A DNA stretch of 40,981 nucleotides, from the IMG/VR virus record IMGVR_UViG_3300007511_001023, positions 1 to 40,981 of that record. The stretch is one strand, 5' to 3'. Below are positions 14,884 through 20,039 of the stretch, piece after piece. A model generated the notes under the pieces. That model made no database searches and had not been told where the DNA came from. It worked only from the letters and a program-made list of their open reading frames with translations. Made by a program: the position numbers and the translations under genes. The stretch's first letter is position 1. Every line of letters begins with the position of its first letter. This DNA is from a virus.

Positions 14884-14961
14884 AGACCCAGACCCAGACC
14901 AAGACCAATACCAAGACCCAGACCCAGACCTAGACATAGACCTAGACATAGACCTAGACCA
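14884..14961. repeat. Hexamer tandem repeat, 13 units of AGACCN
   Basis: Thirteen head-to-tail 6-base units: AGACCC, AGACCA, AGACCT or AGACAT, plus one ATACCA. The array fills the gap between two minus-strand genes and ends seven bases before the start codon of the secreted 3D-domain gene, so it forms most of that gene's leader (GGTCTN on its sense strand). It may be an iteron array, a slippage-prone regulatory spacer or a translation-modulating leader. A plus-strand frame through it encodes Arg-Pro repeats and is probably spurious. Confidence 0.85.
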
Positions 14962-14986
14962 AAATTTAATAAATTGATTCATATTT

Positions 14987-15301
14987 CTACCATTTCATTT
15001 TATAAAATGCTTCTATTGACTGACGCATAATAAAACAATTTTTAGGTAAAGACTGTTTGTCTTCAGCTTCTTTGTTGTCATAAGCGCCAGTTTCAAAAAC
15101 CACACTAGCATTTTTAAGTTCGATATAATCAGAATTTACTGATTTAACTTCTCCGTGATAGATATATCTAGCACATTGGAAAAGATAAACTTGTCCGATT
15201 AAATCATTCAAATTTTCAATTTCTTTAATTTGAATTTCCTCGCCTAACTGTTCTTTGATTTTGTCATAAGTCTCGTCAGAGACTTCAATTGTTTTTGACA
15301 T
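14987..15301 (-). CDS. Conserved early phage protein, 104 aa, unknown function
   Basis: It begins MSKTIEVSDETYDKIKEQLG, a helix pattern like the N terminus of antitoxin- or regulator-type proteins. A beta-rich domain follows (NLNDLIGQVYLFQCARYIYHG, then VKSVNSDYIELKNASVVFE, then LPKNCFIMRQSIEAFYKM). I recall similar layouts in uncharacterised phage proteins, without a known role. The hexamer repeat lies immediately downstream. Confidence 0.55.
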   Translation of the reverse strand: MSKTIEVSDETYDKIKEQLGEEIQIKEIENLNDLIGQVYLFQCARYIYHGEVKSVNSDYIELKNASVVFETGAYDNKEAEDKQSLPKNCFIMRQSIEAFYKMKW

Positions 15302-15319
15302 AATTTTTATCTTAATTAA

Positions 15320-15628
15320 TTAATCTTCTAATACCCATTTTACCCAAGTATCCATTGTAATTAGTTTTTCTGGTTCAGGATTAACACCTGCTTGGATAGC
15401 AGCAGCAGCTAATGCACACTTAGTTTTTTTTCTGCCAATATCTTCCCACTTCTTGTCTTGGTTATCTTGGTCTAAACTTTGTTCAAACTTTTTTTCTGCT
15501 GTAGGAGGGTTGTTTTTAAGCCAGCACTTATTTTCGCAAAACACTTTACCAGTCTTAGGATTTTTAACTAATTTGCCTTCGTGGCAGAACTGACAAGTTT
15601 TACCAACATCGTTAAGTGAATAAGCCAT
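15320..15628 (-). CDS. Zinc-finger-containing protein, 102 aa
   Basis: The N-terminal zinc knuckle C-x-x-C ... C-x-x-x-C (GKTCQFCHEGKLV, then KVFCENKCWLK) resembles the zinc-binding segment seen in small phage proteins. An acidic linker and a helical C terminus (KTKCALAAAAIQAG, WVKWVLED) follow. The C-terminal part resembles the small helical domain of recombination or ssDNA-binding accessory proteins only loosely. Function unknown. Confidence 0.55.
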   Translation of the reverse strand: MAYSLNDVGKTCQFCHEGKLVKNPKTGKVFCENKCWLKNNPPTAEKKFEQSLDQDNQDKKWEDIGRKKTKCALAAAAIQAGVNPEPEKLITMDTWVKWVLED

Positions 15629-15632
15629 ACAT

Positions 15633-15848
15633 TTATTTATTTAGTTTGTTAGAAATTTGTTTAAATTTATTTTTTGAAGATAATATTTTTTTTAAATTAT
15701 TTTCTTTGTTTTTTAAACTTTCTTTAATAGACTTACCTATCTTAAATTCTACTAAAATTTTTTTGTTACATTTTTGACAAATAGCTAAATCAGGACAAGT
15801 ATTATGATATAAAAATCTAAAATCTTTAAAAGTATGCTTGCATTTCAT
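15633..15848 (-). CDS. Zinc-binding basic small protein, 71 aa
   Basis: The start MKCKHTFKDFRFLYH at 15848 is preferred over a longer in-frame version because it has the ttttaatATG context and directly follows the preceding gene's stop at 15850. Cys/His residues (C-x-H ... H-x-x-C ... C-x-x-C in NTCPDLAICQKCNKK) suggest a zinc site. The rest is Lys/Asn-rich and helical. Function unknown. Confidence 0.5.
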   Translation of the reverse strand: MKCKHTFKDFRFLYHNTCPDLAICQKCNKKILVEFKIGKSIKESLKNKENNLKKILSSKNKFKQISNKLNK

Positions 15849-15849
15849 A

Positions 15850-16041
15850 TTAAAATGGTAAATTGAATTCTTCTTGATTAATATTTTTAACTTTAGTATC
15901 TTTTTCAATTACTTCAGGTTCAGGTATATTAAGTGCTTCTTCAAATTCATTAAACTTATGTTTATTCTTCTTTTCAGAATAATACTGTTCGTTATAATCG
16001 TGATGATGTGGGTCGTCCCAAAAGTTATTTAGTTTTTGCAT
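15850..16041 (-). CDS. Acidic small protein, 63 aa
   Basis: The product begins MQKLNNFWDDPHHHDYNEQY and is polar with a His-rich patch and many acidic residues; the C terminus (NINQEEFNLPF) is short and hydrophobic-capped, like ssDNA-binding-protein-type tails that dock partners. It overlaps the preceding gene by 17 bases. It looks disordered. Function unknown. Confidence 0.45.
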   Translation of the reverse strand: MQKLNNFWDDPHHHDYNEQYYSEKKNKHKFNEFEEALNIPEPEVIEKDTKVKNINQEEFNLPF

Positions 16042-16270
16042 TTTTCTTAGATTTAGTTGCCCAACTATTATAATAATTAACTGCCATTCTTGTCAGAGGA
16101 TTTTCGTTATAATCCATAATCTTTTTATAACAATCATCACAAACTACTGGGTCATCTGGTTGTAAGCAACAACCAAAATGGTCTTCGCATTCTTTTTTAG
16201 CTTCCTCATCACTCCAGCCTTTCTCAAATATTTCTTTACAATTAGCACATTGGTATTCGTTATCTTTCAT
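16025..16270 (-). CDS. Zinc-finger protein, 81 aa
   Basis: The motif YQCANCKEIFEKGWSDEEAKKECEDHFG, continuing with VVCDDCYKKIM, provides two C-x-x-C pairs in an order common to small early phage zinc proteins ('CxxCxxxxEKGWSDEEA'). The C-terminal part is basic. It probably binds zinc; whether it binds nucleic acid or host protein is unknown. Confidence 0.6.
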   Translation of the reverse strand: MKDNEYQCANCKEIFEKGWSDEEAKKECEDHFGCCLQPDDPVVCDDCYKKIMDYNENPLTRMAVNYYNSWATKSKKNAKTK

Positions 16271-16274
16271 ACAT

Positions 16275-16436
16275 TTAAAAATTAGCTTTTTTAGTTTGAT
16301 ATTTTCTATGGTTTCTATCTATATTCTCTGCTCCGTGAATAAGGCAATCTATAAAATACTCTCCATGTTTAAACCCTTCATTCTTTCTTAAAGTTCTTTT
16401 TAATTTTCTATGAGCTTTATTTAATTCCTTGTTCAT
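16275..16436 (-). CDS. Small basic protein, 53 aa
   Basis: Minus-strand frame beginning MNKELNKAHRKLKRTLRKN, then GFKHGEYFIDCLIHGAENI and a basic end. It fits exactly between its neighbours: it overlaps the preceding gene by 20 bases and stops five bases before the next start. No motif recognised. The high Lys/Arg content of the first helix could bind nucleic acid. Confidence 0.5.
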   Translation of the reverse strand: MNKELNKAHRKLKRTLRKNEGFKHGEYFIDCLIHGAENIDRNHRKYQTKKANF

Positions 16437-16584
16437 AATCTAATCTAGTTAGTAAATTACGAATAGTTTGAAAGGTTGTTTCATTATCTAAATCTTCTAT
16501 TGTAAAACAGCTTAACCTATTACACTTGTCATAGTTTCCAAAAGGTATATTATAATTTCTTTTGAAGGTTATTGTTTGTTTCAT
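16417..16584 (-). CDS. Small hypothetical protein, 55 aa
   Basis: Minus-strand frame beginning MKQTITFKRNYNIPFGNYDK with CNRLSCFTIEDLDNE in the middle and a helical end (IRNLLTRLDYEQG). Overlaps both neighbours (35 bases upstream, 20 downstream), as expected in this packed operon. Unknown function. Confidence 0.45.
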   Translation of the reverse strand: MKQTITFKRNYNIPFGNYDKCNRLSCFTIEDLDNETTFQTIRNLLTRLDYEQGIK

Positions 16585-16768
16585 TTTTAGGTTTTTTATA
16601 AGACATAAATTGTTTTCTCTCCATTTTATTATATTCTTCTACGGTCATACCTCCAAGCATTTCAAGTTTTTCATGTTTAAGATTATGTTTCCATTGTTTG
16701 TAAGTCTTAGCTAAAAACTTACTATGTTCTTTTTCTTTTTTTGTAGACATGGGTTTATAAGGTTTCAT
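16550..16768 (-). CDS. Small basic helical protein, 72 aa
   Basis: The product is very Lys-rich and helical (MKPYKPMSTKKEKEHSKFL, then TYKQWKHNLKHEKLEML, then MTVEEYNKMERKQFM). A second possible start is seven codons in. A 115-base gap lies upstream. No recognised family. Confidence 0.45.
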   Translation of the reverse strand: MKPYKPMSTKKEKEHSKFLAKTYKQWKHNLKHEKLEMLGGMTVEEYNKMERKQFMSYKKPKNETNNNLQKKL

Positions 16769-16883
16769 CTTCTTATTTGTTATGCCTTCAGAGCCATTCT
16801 AAGCCCTTCTAAGCGTTTTTACGCCTCATAGTGTCCCCTTTTGAGTATTTAGGGTAAAAGAGCGTGTAGGGGCTTTAAATGAG
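16769..16883 (-). other. Early-operon gap with short repeats
   Basis: This gap has no convincing frame. It carries two tandem TTCTAAGC copies and a small GCGT-TTTT-ACGC hairpin (16813-16824). The 11-mer AACGCTTAGAA (minus strand of 16807-16817) recurs in the plus-strand gap at 18395-18405. It may hold an internal promoter or an operator for the downstream early genes. Confidence 0.35.
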
Positions 16884-17072
16884 TTAGCTAATTATTATTA
16901 AATAAAGAGATGTTCCTAATAAGATAATACAAACGAAAAGGAAAAGTGAATATATAAAATGTTCCCATTCTTTTTCTTGAGCTGTTTCAATTAAAGCCCA
17001 AAGCATAAGTCCTATAAAACTCAAACAGATAAAAGCTATTGTTGAAAGTCCTATTTTTTCTCCTATCCCCAT
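16884..17072 (-). CDS. Two-span membrane protein, 62 aa
   Basis: Two hydrophobic helices, about residues 9-30 (LSTIAFICLSFIGLMLWALI) and 39-61 (FIYSLFLFVCIILLG...), are joined by a charged turn (ETAQEKEWEH). A short N terminus precedes. It starts eight bases after the stop of the HTH gene, so it is the second gene of the leftward operon. Early two-span peptides of phages can act in superinfection exclusion; no evidence here beyond topology. Confidence 0.55.
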   Translation of the reverse strand: MGIGEKIGLSTIAFICLSFIGLMLWALIETAQEKEWEHFIYSLFLFVCIILLGTSLYLIIIS

Positions 17073-17079
17073 ATTTTCA

Positions 17080-17292
17080 TTATTTTAATTCAAATAAATC
17101 TTCTACTTTGCAGTCTAGGATTTCGCAAAGTCTAAGAGCTTGAGTTATTCTAGGTTCTCTTTTAAGTATGTAATGAATACTCTCCGCATCATTGTTGTAT
17201 TTTAATCCCAGACTAGATTTGCTGACATTGTGTTTTTTACAATACTTTTCAATAACAGCTTTCCGCTTGTCTATAAGTTTTCTAACTTTCAT
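17080..17292 (-). CDS. HTH transcriptional regulator, Cro/CI-like
   Basis: The 70-residue product is a single helix-turn-helix domain: KYCKKHNVSKSSLGLKY forms helix 2 and the recognition helix, and ITQALRLCEILDCKVEDLFEL is the typical end of XRE/Cro-type domains ('L..I...L.v...dLF'). It is the first gene of the leftward operon and lies beside a divergent promoter region with a 15-nt palindrome overlapping its own promoter. It probably represses itself and may switch between leftward and rightward transcription. Confidence 0.75.
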   Translation of the reverse strand: MKVRKLIDKRKAVIEKYCKKHNVSKSSLGLKYNNDAESIHYILKREPRITQALRLCEILDCKVEDLFELK

Positions 17293-17320
17293 AATTATTA
17301 TTTTATCTTGTTATATTACC

Positions 17321-17348
17321 AGTATAGCACACTGACAAGACTTGTCAA
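17321..17348 (-). promoter_or_regulatory. Leftward early promoter
   Basis: On the minus strand TTGACA (17348-17343) and TATACT (17326-17321) are separated by 16 bases. A short leader leads to the HTH gene at 17292. The -35 matches the sigma70 consensus fully and the -10 at five of six positions. Confidence 0.7.
17333..17347. promoter_or_regulatory. Operator-like palindrome in the leftward promoter
   Basis: TGACAAG-A-CTTGTCA is a perfect 7-bp inverted repeat with a one-base centre. It covers most of the -35 and part of the spacer of the leftward promoter, so a bound dimer would block RNA polymerase. The neighbouring Cro/CI-like protein is the obvious candidate ligand. A second TTGACA lies in the rightward promoter 40 bases away. 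Confidence 0.65.
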
Positions 17349-17358
17349 GTAGGGGGGA

Positions 17359-17367
17359 TGTGGATAA
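17359..17367 (-). promoter_or_regulatory. Consensus DnaA box
   Basis: The minus strand reads TTATCCACA, the full DnaA consensus, in the gap between the divergent promoters, next to an AT-rich stretch (17368-17384). It could recruit host DnaA for replication of a phage that encodes no visible initiator. A single box is weak evidence for an origin. Confidence 0.4.
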
Positions 17368-17384
17368 CCTATTATTTTTTAAAC

Positions 17385-17414
17385 TTGACATTACCCCTAT
17401 TTTCTGTATATAAT
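17385..17414 (+). promoter_or_regulatory. Strong rightward promoter
   Basis: TTGACA (17385-17390) and TATAAT (17409-17414) are both perfect sigma70 consensus, with an 18-base spacer. It drives the rightward unit starting at 17500. No comparable promoter is evident elsewhere on the plus strand, so it may transcribe a large part of the genome. Confidence 0.85.
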
Positions 17415-17499
17415 GAATGTGGTAGCCCACCATTGGCTCTAAAGCTAATCGTGAGGCTTTAAGGGGATACCTGAGGCCTCGATCCGCCCCTTTAAAATT
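17415..17499 (+). promoter_or_regulatory. Structured 5' leader
   Basis: The leader between the promoter and the first rightward gene can fold into successive hairpins: AGCC/GGCT; TAAAGC-(10)-GCTTTA; then AGGGG/CCCCT enclosing the GAGGCCTC palindrome and GGAT/ATCC. It is GC-richer than the coding sequence. It may be a cis-acting regulatory RNA. There is no recognised riboswitch class. Confidence 0.45.
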
Positions 17500-17697
17500 A
17501 TGAAAAAGAAACTTAAACCTAGTAATCCAAAATCAGCTAAAATGGCATTAGGCTGGCTTCGTGTCAGTAAGAAACGTGCTCTTGCTAATTTAGATTCTAA
17601 AAGGCTAAAAGTTATAGATAAGAAAATAGATAATATAAAAGACATTTTAAAAAAGATAGATAGAAAAATAAAAGAAGATAGTAAAAATTTAAAATAA
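17500..17697 (+). CDS. Small basic helical protein, 65 aa
   Basis: First gene of the rightward unit. The product is Lys-rich: MKKKLKPSNPKSAKMALGWL, then a coiled-coil-like half (VIDKKIDNIKDILKKIDRKI). No acidic patches or Cys. Probably a nucleic-acid-binding or structural peptide, but unrecognised. It follows a strong promoter and structured leader and precedes the long structured non-coding stretch. Confidence 0.5.
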   Translation: MKKKLKPSNPKSAKMALGWLRVSKKRALANLDSKRLKVIDKKIDNIKDILKKIDRKIKEDSKNLK

Positions 17698-17701
17698 TAC
17701 A

Positions 17702-18016
17702 ATTTGTGCAGCGTCGTGATTAGTAACTTGCGACGTTAAACACAAGTGGCTAAAAAGGAAGGCCTATATCTCACTTCCTCCAAGAGTCTCTACCTTGCCC
17801 TCCTCACCTGGTCTGGGTGGGGAGTGGAGGCGGGGATTCTTGGAGTGAGTCATGGACCAGACCTAGGCATTCTGATAACACACAAAATAGTTGTTCTGAG
17901 GTAGGAATAGCTAAGATGTGTAGCCTGCACAATACATATCTTAGTTATTTCTTCCTTCGTACAACTATGGAGGTAGAATGGTCTGGTTATGGAGATAATA
18001 AAATAATATAAACTCT
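17702..18016 (+). ncRNA. Candidate large structured non-coding RNA (~315 nt)
   Basis: Three independent stems fill this gene-free stretch. Stem 1: ATTTGTG/CACAAGT closing CGTCG/CGACG (17702-17747). Stem 2 (17770-17849): CTCACT + TCCAAGA pair with TCTTGGAGTGAG; inside, CCTTGCC/GGCGGGG and CTCCTCACC/GGTGGGGAG, partly by G-U pairs. Stem 3 (17887-17968): ATAGTTGT/ACAACTAT enclosing AATAGCTAAGATGTGT/ACATATCTTAGTTATT. The loop of stem 2 contains GGTCTGG (17810-17816), complementary to CCAGACC (17857-17863), a possible pseudoknot. A second GGTCTGG (17980-17986) could compete just before the next gene. A 64-codon frame here (17817-18011) looks spurious. It matches no RNA family I recognise. Confidence 0.6.
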
Positions 18017-18346
18017 ATGCGAAAAATCAACTTAGAACCTTATAAAGTTAAAGTTTTAAATGAAAAAAGAGAGCTTACAGAGATAGATTATAGTATGAAA
18101 GATAGTGTAATTATGATTATGTTTGGAAATGATGAAGAAAAATTAAATGCTGTACAAGTTTTAGAAAGAAATTTAATAGCAGAAAAGATTTTAAAAGCAG
18201 AAAAGGAGATTTTATTAGAAGAAGCGGATTATCAGAAATTGAAAGAGATTTTTGATAAGTTTACTGGATTTGGTAGAAATGAGGTTGAAATGGTTAAGCG
18301 TGTTTTAGAAGCAGAAGAAGTTAAGGTCAAAGAAGAGAAGAAATAG
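18017..18346 (+). CDS. Conserved phage protein of unknown function, 109 aa
   Basis: The sequence begins MRKINLEPYKVKVLNEK, followed by EIDYSMKDSVIMIMF, then a helical and very charged C-terminal half (ILKAEKEILLEEADYQKLKEI, EVEMVKRVLEAEEV). The pattern 'L-E-P-Y-x-V ... (V/I)DYxxKxS' recurs in uncharacterised proteins encoded upstream of phage packaging genes. Function unknown. It follows the structured RNA element, which may control it. Confidence 0.55.
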   Translation: MRKINLEPYKVKVLNEKRELTEIDYSMKDSVIMIMFGNDEEKLNAVQVLERNLIAEKILKAEKEILLEEADYQKLKEIFDKFTGFGRNEVEMVKRVLEAEEVKVKEEKK

Positions 18347-18373
18347 CTAGAGTGATAGGGTATATGTCATCTT

Positions 18374-18414
18374 TTGCATATAAACGCTTAATTTAACGCT
18401 TAGAATTGCATATA
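18374..18414. promoter_or_regulatory. Paired direct repeats in the gap before 18456
   Basis: TTGCATATA occurs at 18374-18382 and 18406-18414, and AACGCTTA at 18383-18390 and 18395-18402, arranged as a mirrored block. The extended 11-mer AACGCTTAGAA (18395-18405) is also found in the leftward operon gap at 16807-16817. These look like regulator-binding sites. No clear promoter hexamers could be fitted. Confidence 0.4.
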
Positions 18415-18455
18415 CGTAGTGTTAGAATAGACTTGTTAATTAAAATAATAAGGTT

Positions 18456-18611
18456 ATGGAAAATAAAGACTTTTTTAAAAACTTAATTAAAAGTGAAATT
18501 GAATGTTTGCATGAGCAGATTGAAGCGTTAGAGAAGCGTAAGGATTATTTAGAAGAGATTATTCAAGCTAGTTATTATCCTGGAGATGACGATACAAAAA
18601 GCAGTAAATAG
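18456..18611 (+). CDS. Small coiled-coil protein, 51 aa
   Basis: The frame begins MENKDFFKNLIKSEIECL and has an evident coiled coil (LHEQIEALEKRKDYLEEII) followed by a polar tail. AATAAGGTT precedes the ATG and gives only a weak ribosome site. It overlaps the next gene by 26 bases. Not recognised. Confidence 0.5.
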   Translation: MENKDFFKNLIKSEIECLHEQIEALEKRKDYLEEIIQASYYPGDDDTKSSK

Positions 18612-18840
18612 GGCAGACAAGACTAGACAACAAATTAATTATTATAAGACTGCTAATAGATTAAGACCTATGCCTAATTTACATTCTACTTGGTGCCCAC
18701 GTTGTAGGGGCTATTTAGGGGATTATGTTAAGGGGGTAAAAGTAAGATGCGGTAAATGTAGGAAAGAAATAGAAGTTAAAAAACCTATAACTTATGAACA
18801 TTATCATAATGGCAGCGGGAAAGGCGGAGAGGTGGAATAA
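18586..18840 (+). CDS. Zinc-ribbon protein, 84 aa
   Basis: The central zinc ribbon is formed by WCPRCRGYLG and VRCGKCRKEI (two C-x-x-C pairs 15 residues apart). A basic N-terminal helix (QKAVNRADKTRQQINYYK) and a His/Gly-rich tail flank it. It overlaps the nucleotidyltransferase gene by 47 bases. Possibly nucleic-acid binding. Function unknown. Confidence 0.55.
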   Translation: MTIQKAVNRADKTRQQINYYKTANRLRPMPNLHSTWCPRCRGYLGDYVKGVKVRCGKCRKEIEVKKPITYEHYHNGSGKGGEVE

Positions 18841-19408
18841 TCATTTAGATATTCCTAAGCAATTAGCGCCAGTAGGAGGAGAACCAGTTATCCACAGGCT
18901 ATTTAGATTACTTAAAGAGAGAAAGAAGAAGTTCGTAGTAACGGTGCCAGAGATAGGATATTTAGGTGAAGTGCCGTGTAAGGAGTATGTTGGTAGTTCC
19001 TATCCTGAAATAGATAAGTTTTTAAACGGGAGTAAGTTATTTAAAGAGCATGTCCTATTTCTTTACGGGGATGTGTACTGGTCAGCGCAAGCTCTAGATA
19101 CGGTGTTAGAGGATAAGAGTGAGAATATGTTTTTCGGAAGATCAGAGAAGAGTGAGGTTTTTCACTATGATGCTGGCAAAGAAATATTCGCAGTTAAGTT
19201 TACAAGAGGAGTATTTGATAAGTTAAATGAGTTTAAAGCCAGATATTTAGATAAAGAGTTTGAAGAGAGCGGCACATGGATTTTATACGAGTGGCTAGGG
19301 AGAAAAGAGTTTACAGAGATAAACGATCTTACGGAAGATTTTGATTCTCCACAAAACTACGGAGCATTTTTACAAAGTTATAATAGAATTAAAGATTTAT
19401 TAAAATGA
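18794..19408 (+). CDS. Sugar nucleotidyltransferase-like protein (NTP-transferase fold)
   Basis: The 204-residue product opens with MNIIIMAAGKAERWNNH, then PKQLAPVGGEPVIHRLFRLL, the nucleotide-binding loop and 'PKxLxPVxGxPxI' segment of sugar-1-phosphate or MobA-like nucleotidyltransferases. LFLYGDVYWS provides the metal-binding Asp strand (D-V), and NDLTEDFDSPQNY is the usual late D-x-D/N motif. It would make an NDP-sugar (or similar activated compound) from an NTP. It is shorter than typical 230-300-residue enzymes. Separated from the main sugar island by the head genes, but likely part of the same glycan pathway. Substrate unknown. Confidence 0.7.
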   Translation: MNIIIMAAGKAERWNNHLDIPKQLAPVGGEPVIHRLFRLLKERKKKFVVTVPEIGYLGEVPCKEYVGSSYPEIDKFLNGSKLFKEHVLFLYGDVYWSAQALDTVLEDKSENMFFGRSEKSEVFHYDAGKEIFAVKFTRGVFDKLNEFKARYLDKEFEESGTWILYEWLGRKEFTEINDLTEDFDSPQNYGAFLQSYNRIKDLLK

Positions 19409-19494
19409 GAGAAGAATCTCAATCAAAAGAAGAAGCTACAGATTATGAATTTACAGGAGATTATGATTATATAATTGAAGGGCAAGATTTATAA
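19405..19494 (+). CDS. Possible 29-aa acidic peptide
   Basis: A frame that begins at an ATGA overlap with the nucleotidyltransferase stop and ends three bases before the terminase small subunit start. The product is acidic (MREESQSKEEATDYEF, then GDYDYIIEGQDL). The precise fit into the gap supports it. Unknown function. Confidence 0.35.
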   Translation: MREESQSKEEATDYEFTGDYDYIIEGQDL

Positions 19495-19497
19495 AAA

Positions 19498-19842
19498 ATG
19501 GCAAAATATAATGAAGAAACTGTTAAGAAATTAGAGGAAGCATTTGCCATAGATGCAAGTATTCCTGAGGCTTGTTATTACGCTAATATTAGCACAGTTA
19601 CGTATTATGATTGGATAAAGAAGAATGAGGATTTAAAAGAGAAACTTAATCGATTAAGGCAAAGACCAGTTTTAAAGGCAAGACAAGCTGTAAATAAGAA
19701 ATTAGATATAGGAGATATTGATACTGCAAAATGGTATTTAACTAGAAAAGCTAAAAAAGAATTTAGTGAAAGACAAGAACTTACTGGAGGGGATGGAGAA
19801 GATTTGAAAATAGTATTGCAGAACTATAATGGAAAAGAATAA
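19498..19842 (+). CDS. terS: Terminase small subunit (putative)
   Basis: The 114-residue product has an N-terminal helix-turn-helix (EETVKKLEEAFAIDASIPEACYYANIS, TVTYYDWIKKN), the typical DNA-recognition layout of small terminase subunits. A helical oligomerisation segment and a charged tail follow (DTAKWYLTRKAKKEF, a motif frequent in this family). It directly precedes the large terminase gene with one small gene between. It would bind the packaging site and regulate the large subunit. Family call from pattern and position. Confidence 0.75.
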   Translation: MAKYNEETVKKLEEAFAIDASIPEACYYANISTVTYYDWIKKNEDLKEKLNRLRQRPVLKARQAVNKKLDIGDIDTAKWYLTRKAKKEFSERQELTGGDGEDLKIVLQNYNGKE

Positions 19843-20038
19843 AAAAAACAGAGGATACTCTGAAGAAGTTCAAAAAAGAGTAGATAAGATTGAAAAAAGA
19901 AAAGATTTTTGTAATTGGTATGGAGGTTATCCAGTTTTTAGAACAAGGGATAGTAAATGTTATGGTAGTTACTTAAGTTTTGATCCATTATTTAAAAAGT
20001 TTATTGGAGACGAACCAAAAGAATTTTATATGGGTTAG
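19829..20038 (+). CDS. Small basic protein between terminase subunits, 69 aa
   Basis: It overlaps the small terminase gene by 14 bases and ends one base before the preferred large terminase start. The product begins MEKNKKNRGYSEEVQKRVDK and has aromatic-rich FCNWYGGYPVFRTRDSKCY. No recognised family. Its place suggests a packaging accessory role. The fact that it fills the gap exactly favours a real gene. Confidence 0.5.
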   Translation: MEKNKKNRGYSEEVQKRVDKIEKRKDFCNWYGGYPVFRTRDSKCYGSYLSFDPLFKKFIGDEPKEFYMG

Positions 20039-20039
20039 T

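Noticed and set aside
14683-15030. Plus-strand frame with an Arg-Pro dipeptide run
   Set aside because: The dipeptide run is only the translation of the hexamer repeat, and the frame is antisense to two convincing minus-strand genes.
16813-16824. Short GCGT-TTTT-ACGC hairpin as a terminator
   Set aside because: Only four base pairs and no T-run after it on either strand; reported only as part of the gap.
17817-18011. A 64-codon plus-strand frame in the structured stretch
   Set aside because: Its codons follow the paired arms of the proposed RNA stems. The composition (Gly/Ser/Trp-rich then mixed) is unlike the proteins of this genome, and the start lies in a hairpin arm without a usual start context.
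18888-18896. Second DnaA-box consensus (TTATCCACA) and a third at 31660-31668
   Set aside because: Both lie inside coding sequence (nucleotidyltransferase and a glycosyltransferase), are isolated, and a few such matches are expected in a 41-kb AT-rich sequence.
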